Below are positions 34,740 through 41,606 of a stretch of DNA of 64,000 nt, piece after piece. Made by a program: the position numbers and the translations under genes. The stretch is taken from assembly GCF_024580735.1 (NCBI RefSeq), contig NZ_JANIJX010000006.1, positions 62,001 through 126,000 of the forward strand, read 5' to 3'. The stretch is from Brevibacterium moorei. GTDB taxonomy: Bacteria > Actinomycetota > Actinomycetes > Actinomycetales > Brevibacteriaceae. Within the stretch, counting starts at the first letter, position 1, and each line of letters begins with the position of its first letter. Below the pieces are notes generated by a model. It was not told the origin of the DNA and did not search any database. It saw only the letters and a list, made by a program, of their open reading frames with translations.

Positions 34740-34825
34740 AGCACGACAGGGCAGGACACAGAAACCACCCCGTCACCGGCGCTTAGGCCCCGGCGCTGGC
34801 AGTTCGGTCTAGCCGAGCGGCGGGC

Positions 34826-34860
34826 TTGCAAAGGTCCGCCGGGACGTGTTAGAGTGGACA
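34826..34860 (+). promoter_or_regulatory. Promoter P2 with embedded palindrome
   Basis: TTGCAA (34826-34831), 18-base spacer containing GGTCC-GCCG-GGACG, TAGAGT (34850-34855), followed by GGACAACG. Same architecture as P1 and P4. Confidence 0.6.
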
Positions 34861-34992
34861 ACGTCAAGCAAACGACGGGCATGAACGGCCCCGGCGGTTA
34901 TGGGCATAGAACTACCCCGCACGGATTAGCGCTTAGTAAGTCCTGCCAGAGCAGAACGGTTAGGCCGCTAGTGAATCTGGTTTCCAGTCGGA

Positions 34993-35029
34993 TTGACAAT
35001 GTCCAGTCCAGTACGTTAGACTAGACAAC
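34993..35029 (+). promoter_or_regulatory. Promoter P3 of the right arm
   Basis: Consensus TTGACA (34993-34998), 18-base spacer beginning ATGTCCAG, TAGACT (35017-35022), then AGACAACG. It is the last promoter before the 460-base leader of the first right-arm gene and the best match to a vegetative promoter. Confidence 0.7.
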
Positions 35030-35495
35030 GTAACACCGATTCACTTTTAAAAGAATAGGCCCGACTCGCACGATTCTGCCCCGGCTGATAGGCGATGATC
35101 GGTTGGCCGGGTAATGTTTTTCAGTTGCCCTATTGATAACTCTTTCACCTTCGGGTGACTGAATATAGATAGTTTCCAATACCATTCTTGGACCCCAATC
35201 TTCAAGGGCCGGGATAGGGGTTAGGGACACCTAAGTAATTAGGCGGGGGGATGCGCTAGCGCGTATTCCTTCGGGGGTAATAGCGTCCGGAGGGCGAGAT
35301 ATGCCGTTTATGCTCTAACAACTATTCCGGCTTGAGATAACCGGTTAGCACTTTATGGGTTGGCATTGACTAACAATGACATGAAATATTTGGAAGCGGC
35401 CCAATTATTCTTACACGGTTTTGTTCAAGCTAACGCTTGAACAATTCCGGGGGCTTCCGATAATAGATCGGCGGCAACTAGAATAAGGGGTAAGA
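35023..35495 (+). other. Long AT-richer leader without a gene
   Basis: About 470 bases between P3 and the first right-arm ATG. It is clearly richer in A+T than its surroundings and contains hairpins such as CACC-TTCG-GGTG (near 35,150) and TTCAAGC-TAAC-GCTTGAA (near 35,424), plus an internal TTGACT at 35,366. No RNA family is recognised. It may be a structured 5' UTR, a small RNA or an origin. Confidence 0.5.
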
Positions 35496-35690
35496 ATGGA
35501 TACGGTAACCATTTCCAAGGGGCTTTTGATCGAACTTCTCGATATCGCCGAGCGTGAGCTTGAGACGATTGAGCTGGGTATGATCGGAGCTCAGGACTCG
35601 GCCGAGGCTGAGCGTGAGGTGTTAGACATGCAGCGCCAGACAAAGCAGGCGCTAATCGTCGGACATGACATGCTGATGGGTGATGATTAA
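35496..35690 (+). CDS. Small acidic protein
   Basis: 64 residues, MDTVTISKGLLIELLDIAER..., probably one long helix (ERELETIELGMIGAQDSAEA). The ATG follows AAGGGGTAAG, the ribosome-site form shared by several genes here. First gene of the right arm. No function recognised. Confidence 0.65.
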   Translation: MDTVTISKGLLIELLDIAERELETIELGMIGAQDSAEAEREVLDMQRQTKQALIVGHDMLMGDD

Positions 35691-35806
35691 TGATGACACC
35701 TAAGCACCGGCGCGAAATAGTTTCGGATGAATTGTTGTAGTCCGATAGGCCATTATCCCTGCGGGGTAGTGGTCTATGAGATAACAACATCTCACGATAT
35801 TTCATC

Positions 35807-35840
35807 TTGACAATGTCCAGTAGGACATGAAATGATGGAC
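35807..35840 (+). promoter_or_regulatory. Promoter P4 with full operator palindrome
   Basis: TTGACA (35807-35812), then ATGTCC-AGTA-GGACAT (35813-35828) filling most of the 18-base spacer, then AATGAT (35831-35836) and GGACAT. This is the clearest copy of the palindrome and defines the motif. Confidence 0.7.
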
Positions 35841-35867
35841 ATATCAACAACAACAAGGGGTAAGACA

Positions 35868-36296
35868 ATGAGCAACGAAAAGGTCTGGCGCGGTAGCCGC
35901 GCAGCGGCGCAGGACATCATGGCCGATTTGGCCGCTGGCGAAAAGGGCGGCACCTTCTGGGAGAAGGAGACGATGATCGGGGCGTTCCCGTACATCGTCG
36001 GCGGTATCGTCAATCCGACGGTGGCGCGACCGGCCTGGGACACCGGCGACTTCACCCAGTCGAGAGTCCACTGCGGCATCATGGCATTGTTGCGAGACAT
36101 GGGTAAGGCCACCTGGACCGGTAACGCTATCGGCTGGTGGATCGATCCGGATACCGGGGCCATGTGCCTGGACGCATCGATGGGTGTCTCCGACCGTGAG
36201 ACCGCGATCAAGCTGGGCATCGAACGGGGCGAGAAGGCGATTTACGACGTCGAAGCCGATGACGACATCCGCTGCGACGGGGATATCGCGGCCTGA
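35868..36296 (+). CDS. Hypothetical phage protein
   Basis: 142 residues from ATG 35868 behind CAAGGGGTAAG: MSNEKVWRGSRAAAQDIMAD... Moderately conserved-looking segments (GIVNPTVARPAWDTGDFTQS, WWIDPDTGAMCLDASMG) but no known motif. It follows promoter P4 and is followed by a structured intergenic region. Confidence 0.7.
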   Translation: MSNEKVWRGSRAAAQDIMADLAAGEKGGTFWEKETMIGAFPYIVGGIVNPTVARPAWDTGDFTQSRVHCGIMALLRDMGKATWTGNAIGWWIDPDTGAMCLDASMGVSDRETAIKLGIERGEKAIYDVEADDDIRCDGDIAA

Positions 36297-36301
36297 GAAG
36301 T

Positions 36302-36390
36302 CCAACGCGATACGTTGGCAGGGGTAGTGGCATACACCAGAGTTCAAGTCTCTGGACCCCGCGAGGCGCAAGTCTGCGCCCGACACCACC
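36302..36390 (+). ncRNA. tRNA-arm-like structured RNA element
   Basis: Hairpin CCAACG-CGATA-CGTTGG (36302-36318) is followed by a minihelix: GGGGT (36321-36325) pairs with ACCCC (36356-36360) around CCAGAG-TTCAAGT-CTCTGG, which has the sequence of a tRNA T-arm. A third hairpin GGCGC-AAGTCT-GCGCC (36365-36380) and CACCACCAC, able to pair with GTAGTGG, follow. It ends just before the ribosome site of the next gene. Could be a tRNA relic, a tRNA mimic or a cis-regulator. Confidence 0.4.
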
Positions 36391-36411
36391 ACAATTTCTA
36401 GGGGTAGAAAC

Positions 36412-36864
36412 ATGGCTGTAGCACGATTGACCGAACGGCTCACGTCATCCAACGCTTTGGAGTGGCAGGGGTCGATCCCTAAGCGAAAGCTGGGGCATAA
36501 CACATATACATATCCGACGGCTCATTCCAAGGGGTCGATGCTCATCACAGACGGCGTCCTGGTGGAATACCACAACAACGTCATTGCCCATATCTTGAAC
36601 CGCTCACGGTTCCAAGACGTCCTCGGATTCGGGCTGGTCCCGGTCCACACGACACTTTCGACAGCAGGGTGGAACTCTGTCACGACGGCAGGCCGGCTCG
36701 ATCAATTGTTGAGCGCGTCTGGTGCGCCGGGGCGCATCGGGATTACTAAGGGCCGGACGGTCTATCGCACTCATGGCCGCGAACTGCCGTTCGATCAACT
36801 GTACATCGGACCGGATGAGATCTACGCCCGCAATGGCAATGCAACGACACGGGTCGACTACTGA
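36412..36864 (+). CDS. Hypothetical phage protein
   Basis: 150 residues from ATG 36412 (ribosome site CTAGGGGTAGA). MAVARLTERLTSSNALEWQG..., with beta-rich stretches (MLITDGVLVEYHNNVIAHIL). It resembles a small structural or inhibitor-type protein only in a general way; no family recognised. Confidence 0.7.
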   Translation: MAVARLTERLTSSNALEWQGSIPKRKLGHNTYTYPTAHSKGSMLITDGVLVEYHNNVIAHILNRSRFQDVLGFGLVPVHTTLSTAGWNSVTTAGRLDQLLSASGAPGRIGITKGRTVYRTHGRELPFDQLYIGPDEIYARNGNATTRVDY

Positions 36865-36879
36865 GAAGGGGATAGAAAA

Positions 36880-37305
36880 ATGCCTACATTCAACGAGTGC
36901 TTGCGCAAGCTGTACCGGCGTGAGTTCAACGGGGTCACCTACGACTTGATCCTGTCTGCGCCGCTGGAGGAGAAGCTGCGCCGGAACGTCTCGTTCATGC
37001 GCTGGTCTGATACGACGCGGCAACTGGTGCGAGAGACGGCAGAAAATCTCATCGATGCCGCCGATGATGCTCAGGACTGGCGCGACTTCGAAATGACGAT
37101 CGAAGAAGACGGTGCCGGAGCGTATGCGACGTCGCTGGGCGCAGGGGAGGGCCGTGAGTTTGCGGCAGACCTCTGGGACTCTGAGTATCGCGGCTACATG
37201 TCTCAGACCGTCAATGAGATCGCGGCCTGCGCCCTGGATGACATGGCGCAGGAAGTGTTCCATGCGCTGATCGAACTATTCAAAGAGTGGGAAGAGGAGA
37301 ACTGA
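36880..37305 (+). CDS. Hypothetical acidic helical protein
   Basis: 141 residues, MPTFNECLRKLYRREFNGVT..., helical and acidic (AENLIDAADDAQDWRDFEMT; C-terminal ALIELFKEWEEEN). The ribosome site GAAGGGGATA is of the local type. The stop is adjacent to the next GTG start, so the two are coupled. Confidence 0.7.
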   Translation: MPTFNECLRKLYRREFNGVTYDLILSAPLEEKLRRNVSFMRWSDTTRQLVRETAENLIDAADDAQDWRDFEMTIEEDGAGAYATSLGAGEGREFAADLWDSEYRGYMSQTVNEIAACALDDMAQEVFHALIELFKEWEEEN

Positions 37306-37306
37306 C

Positions 37307-37768
37307 GTGAAGAAGAAGTCTGTGTATGAATGGGTTACCGCGACGCTGGGCATGCTCCTTGTCGCTGCGCTGTTAGGCGCCGGTGCTGCAATGTACCCGG
37401 CGCCGGCTGAGGCCAAGGCCAAGCTGTCGGGGCATGCCGTCGACCTGTCCGTCGACTACTGCGCCGGTGCCGTTGCCACGCTCTGGGACTACGGCCGCGA
37501 TGGCCGTGTGACGCAACGGGAGCGCAACAACCAGCGCTCTATGACGCGTGAGTGTGAGCGCCAGACCGGCGGGTTCATGGTCGAGTCCAAGCGGTCTGTG
37601 ACCAGCACTGGCAAGAAGGTCCCGCAGACGTTCCCGAAGAAGCGAGTCGACAAGTGCCGCCTGTCATCGGCCTATGCCTACTCGATGAGTAAGCGTAAGC
37701 ACATCACATCCAAGCAACGAAAGATCATGCGCAAGTATGCCAAGGCGTGCATGGTCGCCACCGCCTAG
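37307..37768 (+). CDS. Secreted or membrane-anchored protein with signal peptide
   Basis: 153 residues with a clear Sec signal: KKK start, hydrophobic core ATLGMLLVAALLGAGAAMY, likely cleavage after AEA. The mature part is basic with four Cys (DYCAG, RECER, DKCRL, KACMV) that could form disulfides. Exported phage proteins expressed from an early region may block superinfection or alter the envelope; here this is only inference. Confidence 0.7.
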   Translation: MKKKSVYEWVTATLGMLLVAALLGAGAAMYPAPAEAKAKLSGHAVDLSVDYCAGAVATLWDYGRDGRVTQRERNNQRSMTRECERQTGGFMVESKRSVTSTGKKVPQTFPKKRVDKCRLSSAYAYSMSKRKHITSKQRKIMRKYAKACMVATA

Positions 37769-37783
37769 TGATTAATGGTCCCT

Positions 37784-37804
37784 GGTCCAACCCTTGGTTG
37801 GATC
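37784..37804 (+). terminator. Hairpin in the gap after the secreted protein gene
   Basis: GGTCCAACC-ctt-GGTTGGATC forms a 9-bp stem with one G-U pair and a three-base loop, not followed by a T run. It may attenuate or stabilise the transcript. Confidence 0.4.
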
Positions 37805-37857
37805 GCGGGCCATGGGTTACTAGACCCAATTCCAACATGATTCATCAAGGGGTAACG

Positions 37858-38058
37858 ATGAAAGACAATAAGCGCCAGCTCAAGCTGGATGCCATGGCCC
37901 GCATGGCTGCGGCCTATAGGTTGGGCGGTTCAAGGCTGGCACTGGATAACCTGCGCCAGTGCCTGGCCCTGGGATGCGACGCCCGCGACCTAGCCAAGAT
38001 CGGCGGAGGTCGACAGACGACGATCCGCGCCCTGGTCGAGGAGGTCCGCCATGGCTGA
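37858..38058 (+). CDS. Small basic helical protein
   Basis: 66 residues, MKDNKRQLKLDAMARMAAAY..., ending GGGRQTTIRALVEEVRHG. Basic and helical; could bind nucleic acid. The ATG follows CAAGGGGTAAC. Overlaps the next gene by 8 bases. Confidence 0.6.
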   Translation: MKDNKRQLKLDAMARMAAAYRLGGSRLALDNLRQCLALGCDARDLAKIGGGRQTTIRALVEEVRHG

Positions 38059-38497
38059 GATGACGATTGAGATCACCAACTCTTGCCTATGCCGCTACTG
38101 CGAGGACTGCAACGCAGGGTATATCGGTTTACCCGATGACGACGCATGCCCCGAGTGCGACGCGGTCGGCGTGTGGGACGGCTGCATGGGCTGCTGGGAA
38201 GACATGCACGAGTGCGTCGAGGGTATGGTCGACCGCTACCAGATGGAACACCCGTCTCCGGCGGGCTACTACATGATCGAAGGATCGAACATGGGTTGGC
38301 TGCACCGGTCGGGGTACAGGCTGGTCGACGAGAACGACGACTGGTCCGATGCGCTGGCCGTCCGCTCCGAGTGGACGCAGGTGTGGACGCTGTCGGATGA
38401 CGGCAAGCTGACAGCCAAGCAATACCACCATGATGCACCTATGGGTGAGAGCTTCACGTTCCGCCCTGCGACGCAGGATGAAGCCGATCTAGCTTGA
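38051..38497 (+). CDS. Cys-rich zinc-finger-like protein
   Basis: 148 residues with an N-terminal cluster CLCRYCEDCNAGY, then DDDACPECDAVGVWDGCMGCW and HEC: at least nine Cys arranged as CxxC pairs, enough for two zinc sites. The C-terminal half is acidic and aromatic. Possibly an adaptor or DNA/RNA-binding protein. The -35 box of promoter P5 overlaps its stop codon. Confidence 0.7.
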   Translation: MAEMTIEITNSCLCRYCEDCNAGYIGLPDDDACPECDAVGVWDGCMGCWEDMHECVEGMVDRYQMEHPSPAGYYMIEGSNMGWLHRSGYRLVDENDDWSDALAVRSEWTQVWTLSDDGKLTAKQYHHDAPMGESFTFRPATQDEADLA

Positions 38498-38530
38498 CCG
38501 TAAACGTCCAGTACGATACACTGGATCTAG
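38494..38530 (+). promoter_or_regulatory. Promoter P5
   Basis: TTGACC (38494-38499), 17-base spacer containing CGTCCAGTACGA, TACACT (38517-38522). TCCAGT and ACTGGA form a palindrome across the -10 region. Drives the gene at 38,582. Confidence 0.6.
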
Positions 38531-38581
38531 ACAAACACGGCGGGGCCGACAAGGCCCCGCCACTGAGAAGGGGTAACCGAA

Positions 38582-39028
38582 ATGATGCTCTCGACCACGA
38601 TCAAATACCTGCAAGACCTGTACGAAAAGCACGGCGATCTGCGCGTCTACATCAGAGACGAAGACGACGGTCGCCACTACGACACCGAGCTGGACGACTG
38701 CGGTTTCCACATCGATGTGTCGGGCCGGTACACCGACGGCATGCTCTGGCTCAAGGGTGAGACGTCGCTGTGCGACAAGGCCGTCGTAGATCGATACGAC
38801 GGTATCCGTGAGCGGGTCGAGGATGCGATCACCGATGCTGCGGCGTACATGGACCTGGACGCCGACCGCATGGCTTCCATGGCCGACTACGGCGACTATG
38901 ACGAGGCCGATCTGCGCAATGCGCAGGTCTGCTACGACGCATCGGTCACGTCGTTCAACTCGCTGGCGGATGAGATCGGCGGAATCGCCCACGTCGAAGC
39001 GCCGGTACTGGTAGAGAAGGAGGACTGA
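38582..39028 (+). CDS. Hypothetical acidic protein
   Basis: 148 residues, MMLSTTIKYLQDLYEKHGDL..., very acidic, with VYIRDEDDGRHYDTELDDCG near the N-terminus. The segment TIKYLQDLYEKHGDLRVYI resembles small proteins often found in phage early regions. Ribosome site GAAGGGGTAAC. No function recognised. A start one codon later is possible. Confidence 0.65.
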   Translation: MMLSTTIKYLQDLYEKHGDLRVYIRDEDDGRHYDTELDDCGFHIDVSGRYTDGMLWLKGETSLCDKAVVDRYDGIRERVEDAITDAAAYMDLDADRMASMADYGDYDEADLRNAQVCYDASVTSFNSLADEIGGIAHVEAPVLVEKED

Positions 39029-39030
39029 AC

Positions 39031-39279
39031 ATGATGGTGACAGTAGCGCAGGACATGCGCGTGTACACGACGTACGACGTGCCGGACGAGGTCCTGACGG
39101 CCGACATGAAAGAGGTGCTGGAGGCGTCGGCGATCGATGGTGGGTTCGTGTACTCGGGTGAAGACTCGGCGGTCGATGAGATCATCGACGCGATCCCCGG
39201 GAATGCGGTCCTCATATCGCAGGATATGGAGCTCGACCTCCTCCCCGACAATGCTGTACTGAAGGCGGATGAAGAATGA
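39031..39279 (+). CDS. Small acidic protein
   Basis: 82 residues, MMVTVAQDMRVYTTYDVPDE..., acidic, pI clearly low by composition. Starts two bases after the previous stop and overlaps the next start, so part of a coupled chain. Low-pI small phage proteins are often inhibitors or DNA mimics; that is only a possibility here. Confidence 0.6.
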   Translation: MMVTVAQDMRVYTTYDVPDEVLTADMKEVLEASAIDGGFVYSGEDSAVDEIIDAIPGNAVLISQDMELDLLPDNAVLKADEE

Positions 39280-39629
39280 GCGCCGCCACGGAGGCCCTGA
39301 CTGTGCGGGGCTATGAACTAGTCGCCGACGAGCAACACCCGGATGGCCGGTGGATGCGCCGCCTATCGCGGCGGCATGCCGCAGTCCTGACGCGGGCGTG
39401 CGACATCGAGCCGGGTCAATTCTTCGACGTCGACGAGCTGATCGAACAGCTCGAAGCCAACGCGCCGGAGTCGCTGTGCGTATCAGATCGCGTCCGCGAC
39501 TACGCCATCGACTTCAACGAACAGGCTGGCGAGGTCGAGGCCGATTACATCGAGCTCCTCATGACAGAGGAGACGATCCGAGGAGACATGACGCTGGTCG
39601 AGGTCGGCGTCATTACCAAGGTCCGCTGA
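39276..39629 (+). CDS. Hypothetical protein
   Basis: 117 residues, MSAATEALTVRGYELVADEQ..., with a basic patch WMRRLSRRHAAVLTRACDIE and an acidic C-terminus. ATGA-type coupling to the previous gene. It ends before a structured intergenic stretch and promoter P6. Confidence 0.6.
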   Translation: MSAATEALTVRGYELVADEQHPDGRWMRRLSRRHAAVLTRACDIEPGQFFDVDELIEQLEANAPESLCVSDRVRDYAIDFNEQAGEVEADYIELLMTEETIRGDMTLVEVGVITKVR

Positions 39630-39723
39630 GGTCCCAGTCGTTCCACCTCAGGGTGGAGCGGCGAGGATCTTCGCCGGCCTGGAAGCCCTGCGGAGATGTA
39701 GCTACAGCGTGGTAGCCCGGTCG

Positions 39724-39755
39724 GCGACAGCGCAGCTTACCCCTAGCGCTGTCGC
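39724..39755 (+). terminator. Hairpin upstream of promoter P6
   Basis: GCGACAGCGC and GCGCTGTCGC make a perfect 10-bp stem with a 12-base loop, immediately before the next promoter. Probably insulates P6 from upstream transcription. There is no T run, so termination is not certain. Confidence 0.5.
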
Positions 39756-39763
39756 TCTCCGAG

Positions 39764-39800
39764 TTGACACGACACCCAAATGTCCAATACGATATGAAAG
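39764..39800 (+). promoter_or_regulatory. Promoter P6
   Basis: TTGACA (39764-39769), 18-base spacer ending AATGTCCAA, TACGAT (39788-39793). The half-site ATGTCC sits next to the -10 box instead of next to the -35 box. Transcription would start near 39,800, only about 9 bases before the ATG at 39,809. Confidence 0.6.
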
Positions 39801-39808
39801 ACAAGACG

Positions 39809-40048
39809 ATGAAGACGCTTTACAAGGTCGAGCTGTTCGGCCCCGAGAATATGGTCGGCTACTACAACCTGGACCGCGACGACATGCGCGAGGTCGTCAA
39901 CGAGCGGGCCTCATGGCCCGAAGGGCAGACGGCCTTGCTCGATGAACAGTTGCGCCGGGTCACGCCGAAGGTCGGGGTGACGTTGCCAATGGCCGAAGGC
40001 GGCCGCCTCGAAGTCCACGCCATGGATCTATCACTGGCGGAGGCGTGA
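39809..40048 (+). CDS. Small hypothetical protein
   Basis: The ATG at 39809 gives 79 residues, MKTLYKVELFGPENMVGYYN... This start is preferred because the predicted transcription start lies between it and the upstream in-frame ATG at 39794. First gene of a chain of about 18 small coupled genes. No motif. Confidence 0.6.
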   Translation: MKTLYKVELFGPENMVGYYNLDRDDMREVVNERASWPEGQTALLDEQLRRVTPKVGVTLPMAEGGRLEVHAMDLSLAEA

Positions 40049-40185
40049 TGCACGAGAGGGTCAAGGCCCGTTTCCTGACGGGCCGCGTCGCCGGCACTGA
40101 CAAGCCATTCGACGACCGCAAGGTCAACGACAAGATCCCCGACTGGTCCGAGATTAACTGGCGCCTGAACTACGGAACCAAATGA
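40048..40185 (+). CDS. 45-residue hypothetical protein
   Basis: MHERVKARFLTGRVAGTDKP... ends with DWSEINWRLNYGTK. Ribosome site GGCGGAGGCG; the ATG overlaps the previous stop and its TGA overlaps the next ATG. Basic N-terminus, aromatic C-terminus, no motif. Confidence 0.55.
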   Translation: MHERVKARFLTGRVAGTDKPFDDRKVNDKIPDWSEINWRLNYGTK

Positions 40186-40286
40186 TGCGACGGACATGGT
40201 CGCTGGCCCTGGTCGCGACATGGATCAATCTGGCCATGGCCTGCGGCCTGGCCGCCGCGGGCATTGTCCTGGTCGAGGTCGGCTGA
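40182..40286 (+). CDS. 34-residue single-TM peptide
   Basis: MMRRTWSLALVATWINLAMA... two Arg then one long hydrophobic helix through GLAAAGIVLVEVG. The coupled position (ATGA at both ends) argues that it is translated. Likely membrane-inserted; role unknown. Confidence 0.5.
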   Translation: MMRRTWSLALVATWINLAMACGLAAAGIVLVEVG

Positions 40287-40423
40287 TGCTCGATCCGCAA
40301 AGAATAGCCGAGCTCAACCAAGAATGCGCCGATGACGAGGCGCATGAATTGGCCGACGAATTAGAACCGATAGATGAATGGGCCGACCAGTACGGGTCGG
40401 CCGAGAAGGAGTGGAGACAATGA
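40286..40423 (+). CDS. 45-residue acidic peptide
   Basis: MLDPQRIAELNQECADDEAH... strongly acidic helix. TGATG overlap with the upstream gene and ATGA overlap with the next, giving tight coupling. Confidence 0.5.
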   Translation: MLDPQRIAELNQECADDEAHELADELEPIDEWADQYGSAEKEWRQ

Positions 40424-40800
40424 AGAAGCCGCAGACGCATTGCTCGAAGTATGTGGTCGACAATATGGGCCGACGGTCGGTGTATCTGGCCGATGAGATG
40501 GACAAGTACATCGCCGAGCTGCGCCGGTCCGATCAGGTCCGCGCGCTCAAGGTCGAAGAGGGCCTATGCAAGATGATCGACGAGCTCAAGTCGGAGCTCA
40601 AGGCAGCCAAGACGCGGGTGGCTCAGGCCGAGGATCAGGTGGATTACTGGCGCACTGCAGAGCGCGACAAGCGAGACAAGCTGGCCGAGCTCGACGACAT
40701 GATGAACAGCCCGGTCGAGCTGGCGCGAGCCCTGCGCCGCGCACTCAAAGCCGGGTGGGGCGATGTCGATGTCCGTATCCAGATCAAGCCGCGTTGGTGA
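40420..40800 (+). CDS. Coiled-coil protein
   Basis: 126 residues from ATG 40420: MKKPQTHCSKYVVDNMGRRS... then a coiled coil (KMIDELKSELKAAKTRVAQA, QVDYWRTAERDKRDKLAELD). Probably oligomeric; function unknown. The start is set by the overlap with the preceding stop. Confidence 0.6.
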   Translation: MKKPQTHCSKYVVDNMGRRSVYLADEMDKYIAELRRSDQVRALKVEEGLCKMIDELKSELKAAKTRVAQAEDQVDYWRTAERDKRDKLAELDDMMNSPVELARALRRALKAGWGDVDVRIQIKPRW

Positions 40801-40985
40801 CCCGGCAGATGATCGCCGGTGATTCGCGGCCGGTAGCTCCGTCGATCAAAGATCGAAGGACCGAGCGAGGCGAAAGCCTCAGCATCACCGGTTACTGGTG
40901 CCGCGCATGCGGCCTGCCGATGATCTTGCTCGACGGCTCGGATATCCATCCGACGTGCGAGTTCTTTATGGAAGGAATGGAATGA
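40797..40985 (+). CDS. Small zinc-ribbon-like protein
   Basis: 62 residues from GTG 40797, with ITGYWCRACGLPMILLDGSD and HPTCEFF: CxxC plus H and C, enough for one zinc site. It is in the same frame as the broken ParB-like gene that follows, separated from it only by the TGA at 40983-40985. Confidence 0.6.
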   Translation: MTRQMIAGDSRPVAPSIKDRRTERGESLSITGYWCRACGLPMILLDGSDIHPTCEFFMEGME

Positions 40986-41606
40986 ACGTCGACATCGTAT
41001 ATCCTCGATGGACAGCACCGCGTCCAGGGGGCGAAGGTCAAAGGCTATGTCGGCAAGCTCCCGGCGATCATCTACGACGACCTGTCACTAGAAGAAGAGG
41101 CGCAACTATTCCTAGCACTGAATAGCTCGAAGCCGGTCCAGGCCCTCGACAAGTTCAAGGTCGAGGTCACCGCCGGCGAAGCCGCGTCGGTCGCAATCAA
41201 CAGCATTGTCGAAGACGAAGGGTTCTTCGTCGGCCAGAAGGCGCAGGGCGCACGCGCTATCGGCGCGGTCGGCGCGCTGCGTGATGTCTACCGAATCCAT
41301 GGAGCCAAAGCGCTGCGGCTGACGTTGCGAATCATCCTTGCAGCATGGGACGACACTCCGACCTCTGCTACGGGGCCGCGAATGATTAAAGCGCTCGGCT
41401 CTGTCGTCGCCATGCCTAAGAGCGAGGTCACGGGCTTGATTGACACGCTCAAGAACACCTCGGCGGCGAGCATCCTCGGCGAGGCCGACTTCATCCACGA
41501 CATGTACCCGAACGTCACGAAGGCTCGGGCTGATGTCGAGCACATCTGCAAGCTCTACAACAAGGGCCTCAAGAAGGCCGACAAGATTGGAATGGTGGCA
41601 GCATGA
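40986..41606 (+). pseudogene. 5'-truncated ParB/DGQHR-domain gene
   Basis: Translation of this frame gives YILDGQHRVQGAKVKGYVGK, then LSLEEEAQLFLALNSSKPVQ and a C-terminal part ending in KIGMVAA, clearly a ParB-like/DGQHR-fold phage protein. No ATG, GTG or TTG occurs in frame from the upstream TGA (40983) until TTG 41325, downstream of the motif. The ATG at 40982, well coupled to the previous stop, is one base out of frame and hits a stop at about 41,125. The normal N-terminal portion before the DGQHR motif is absent. A deletion that also shifted the frame is the simplest reading; a 93-residue product from 41325 could still be made. Confidence 0.65.

Noticed and set aside
35021..35230. A 69-residue frame on the - strand in the leader
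   Set aside because: GTG start without a ribosome site, opposite to the transcription expected from P3, and no protein-like pattern; kept only as a weak possibility.
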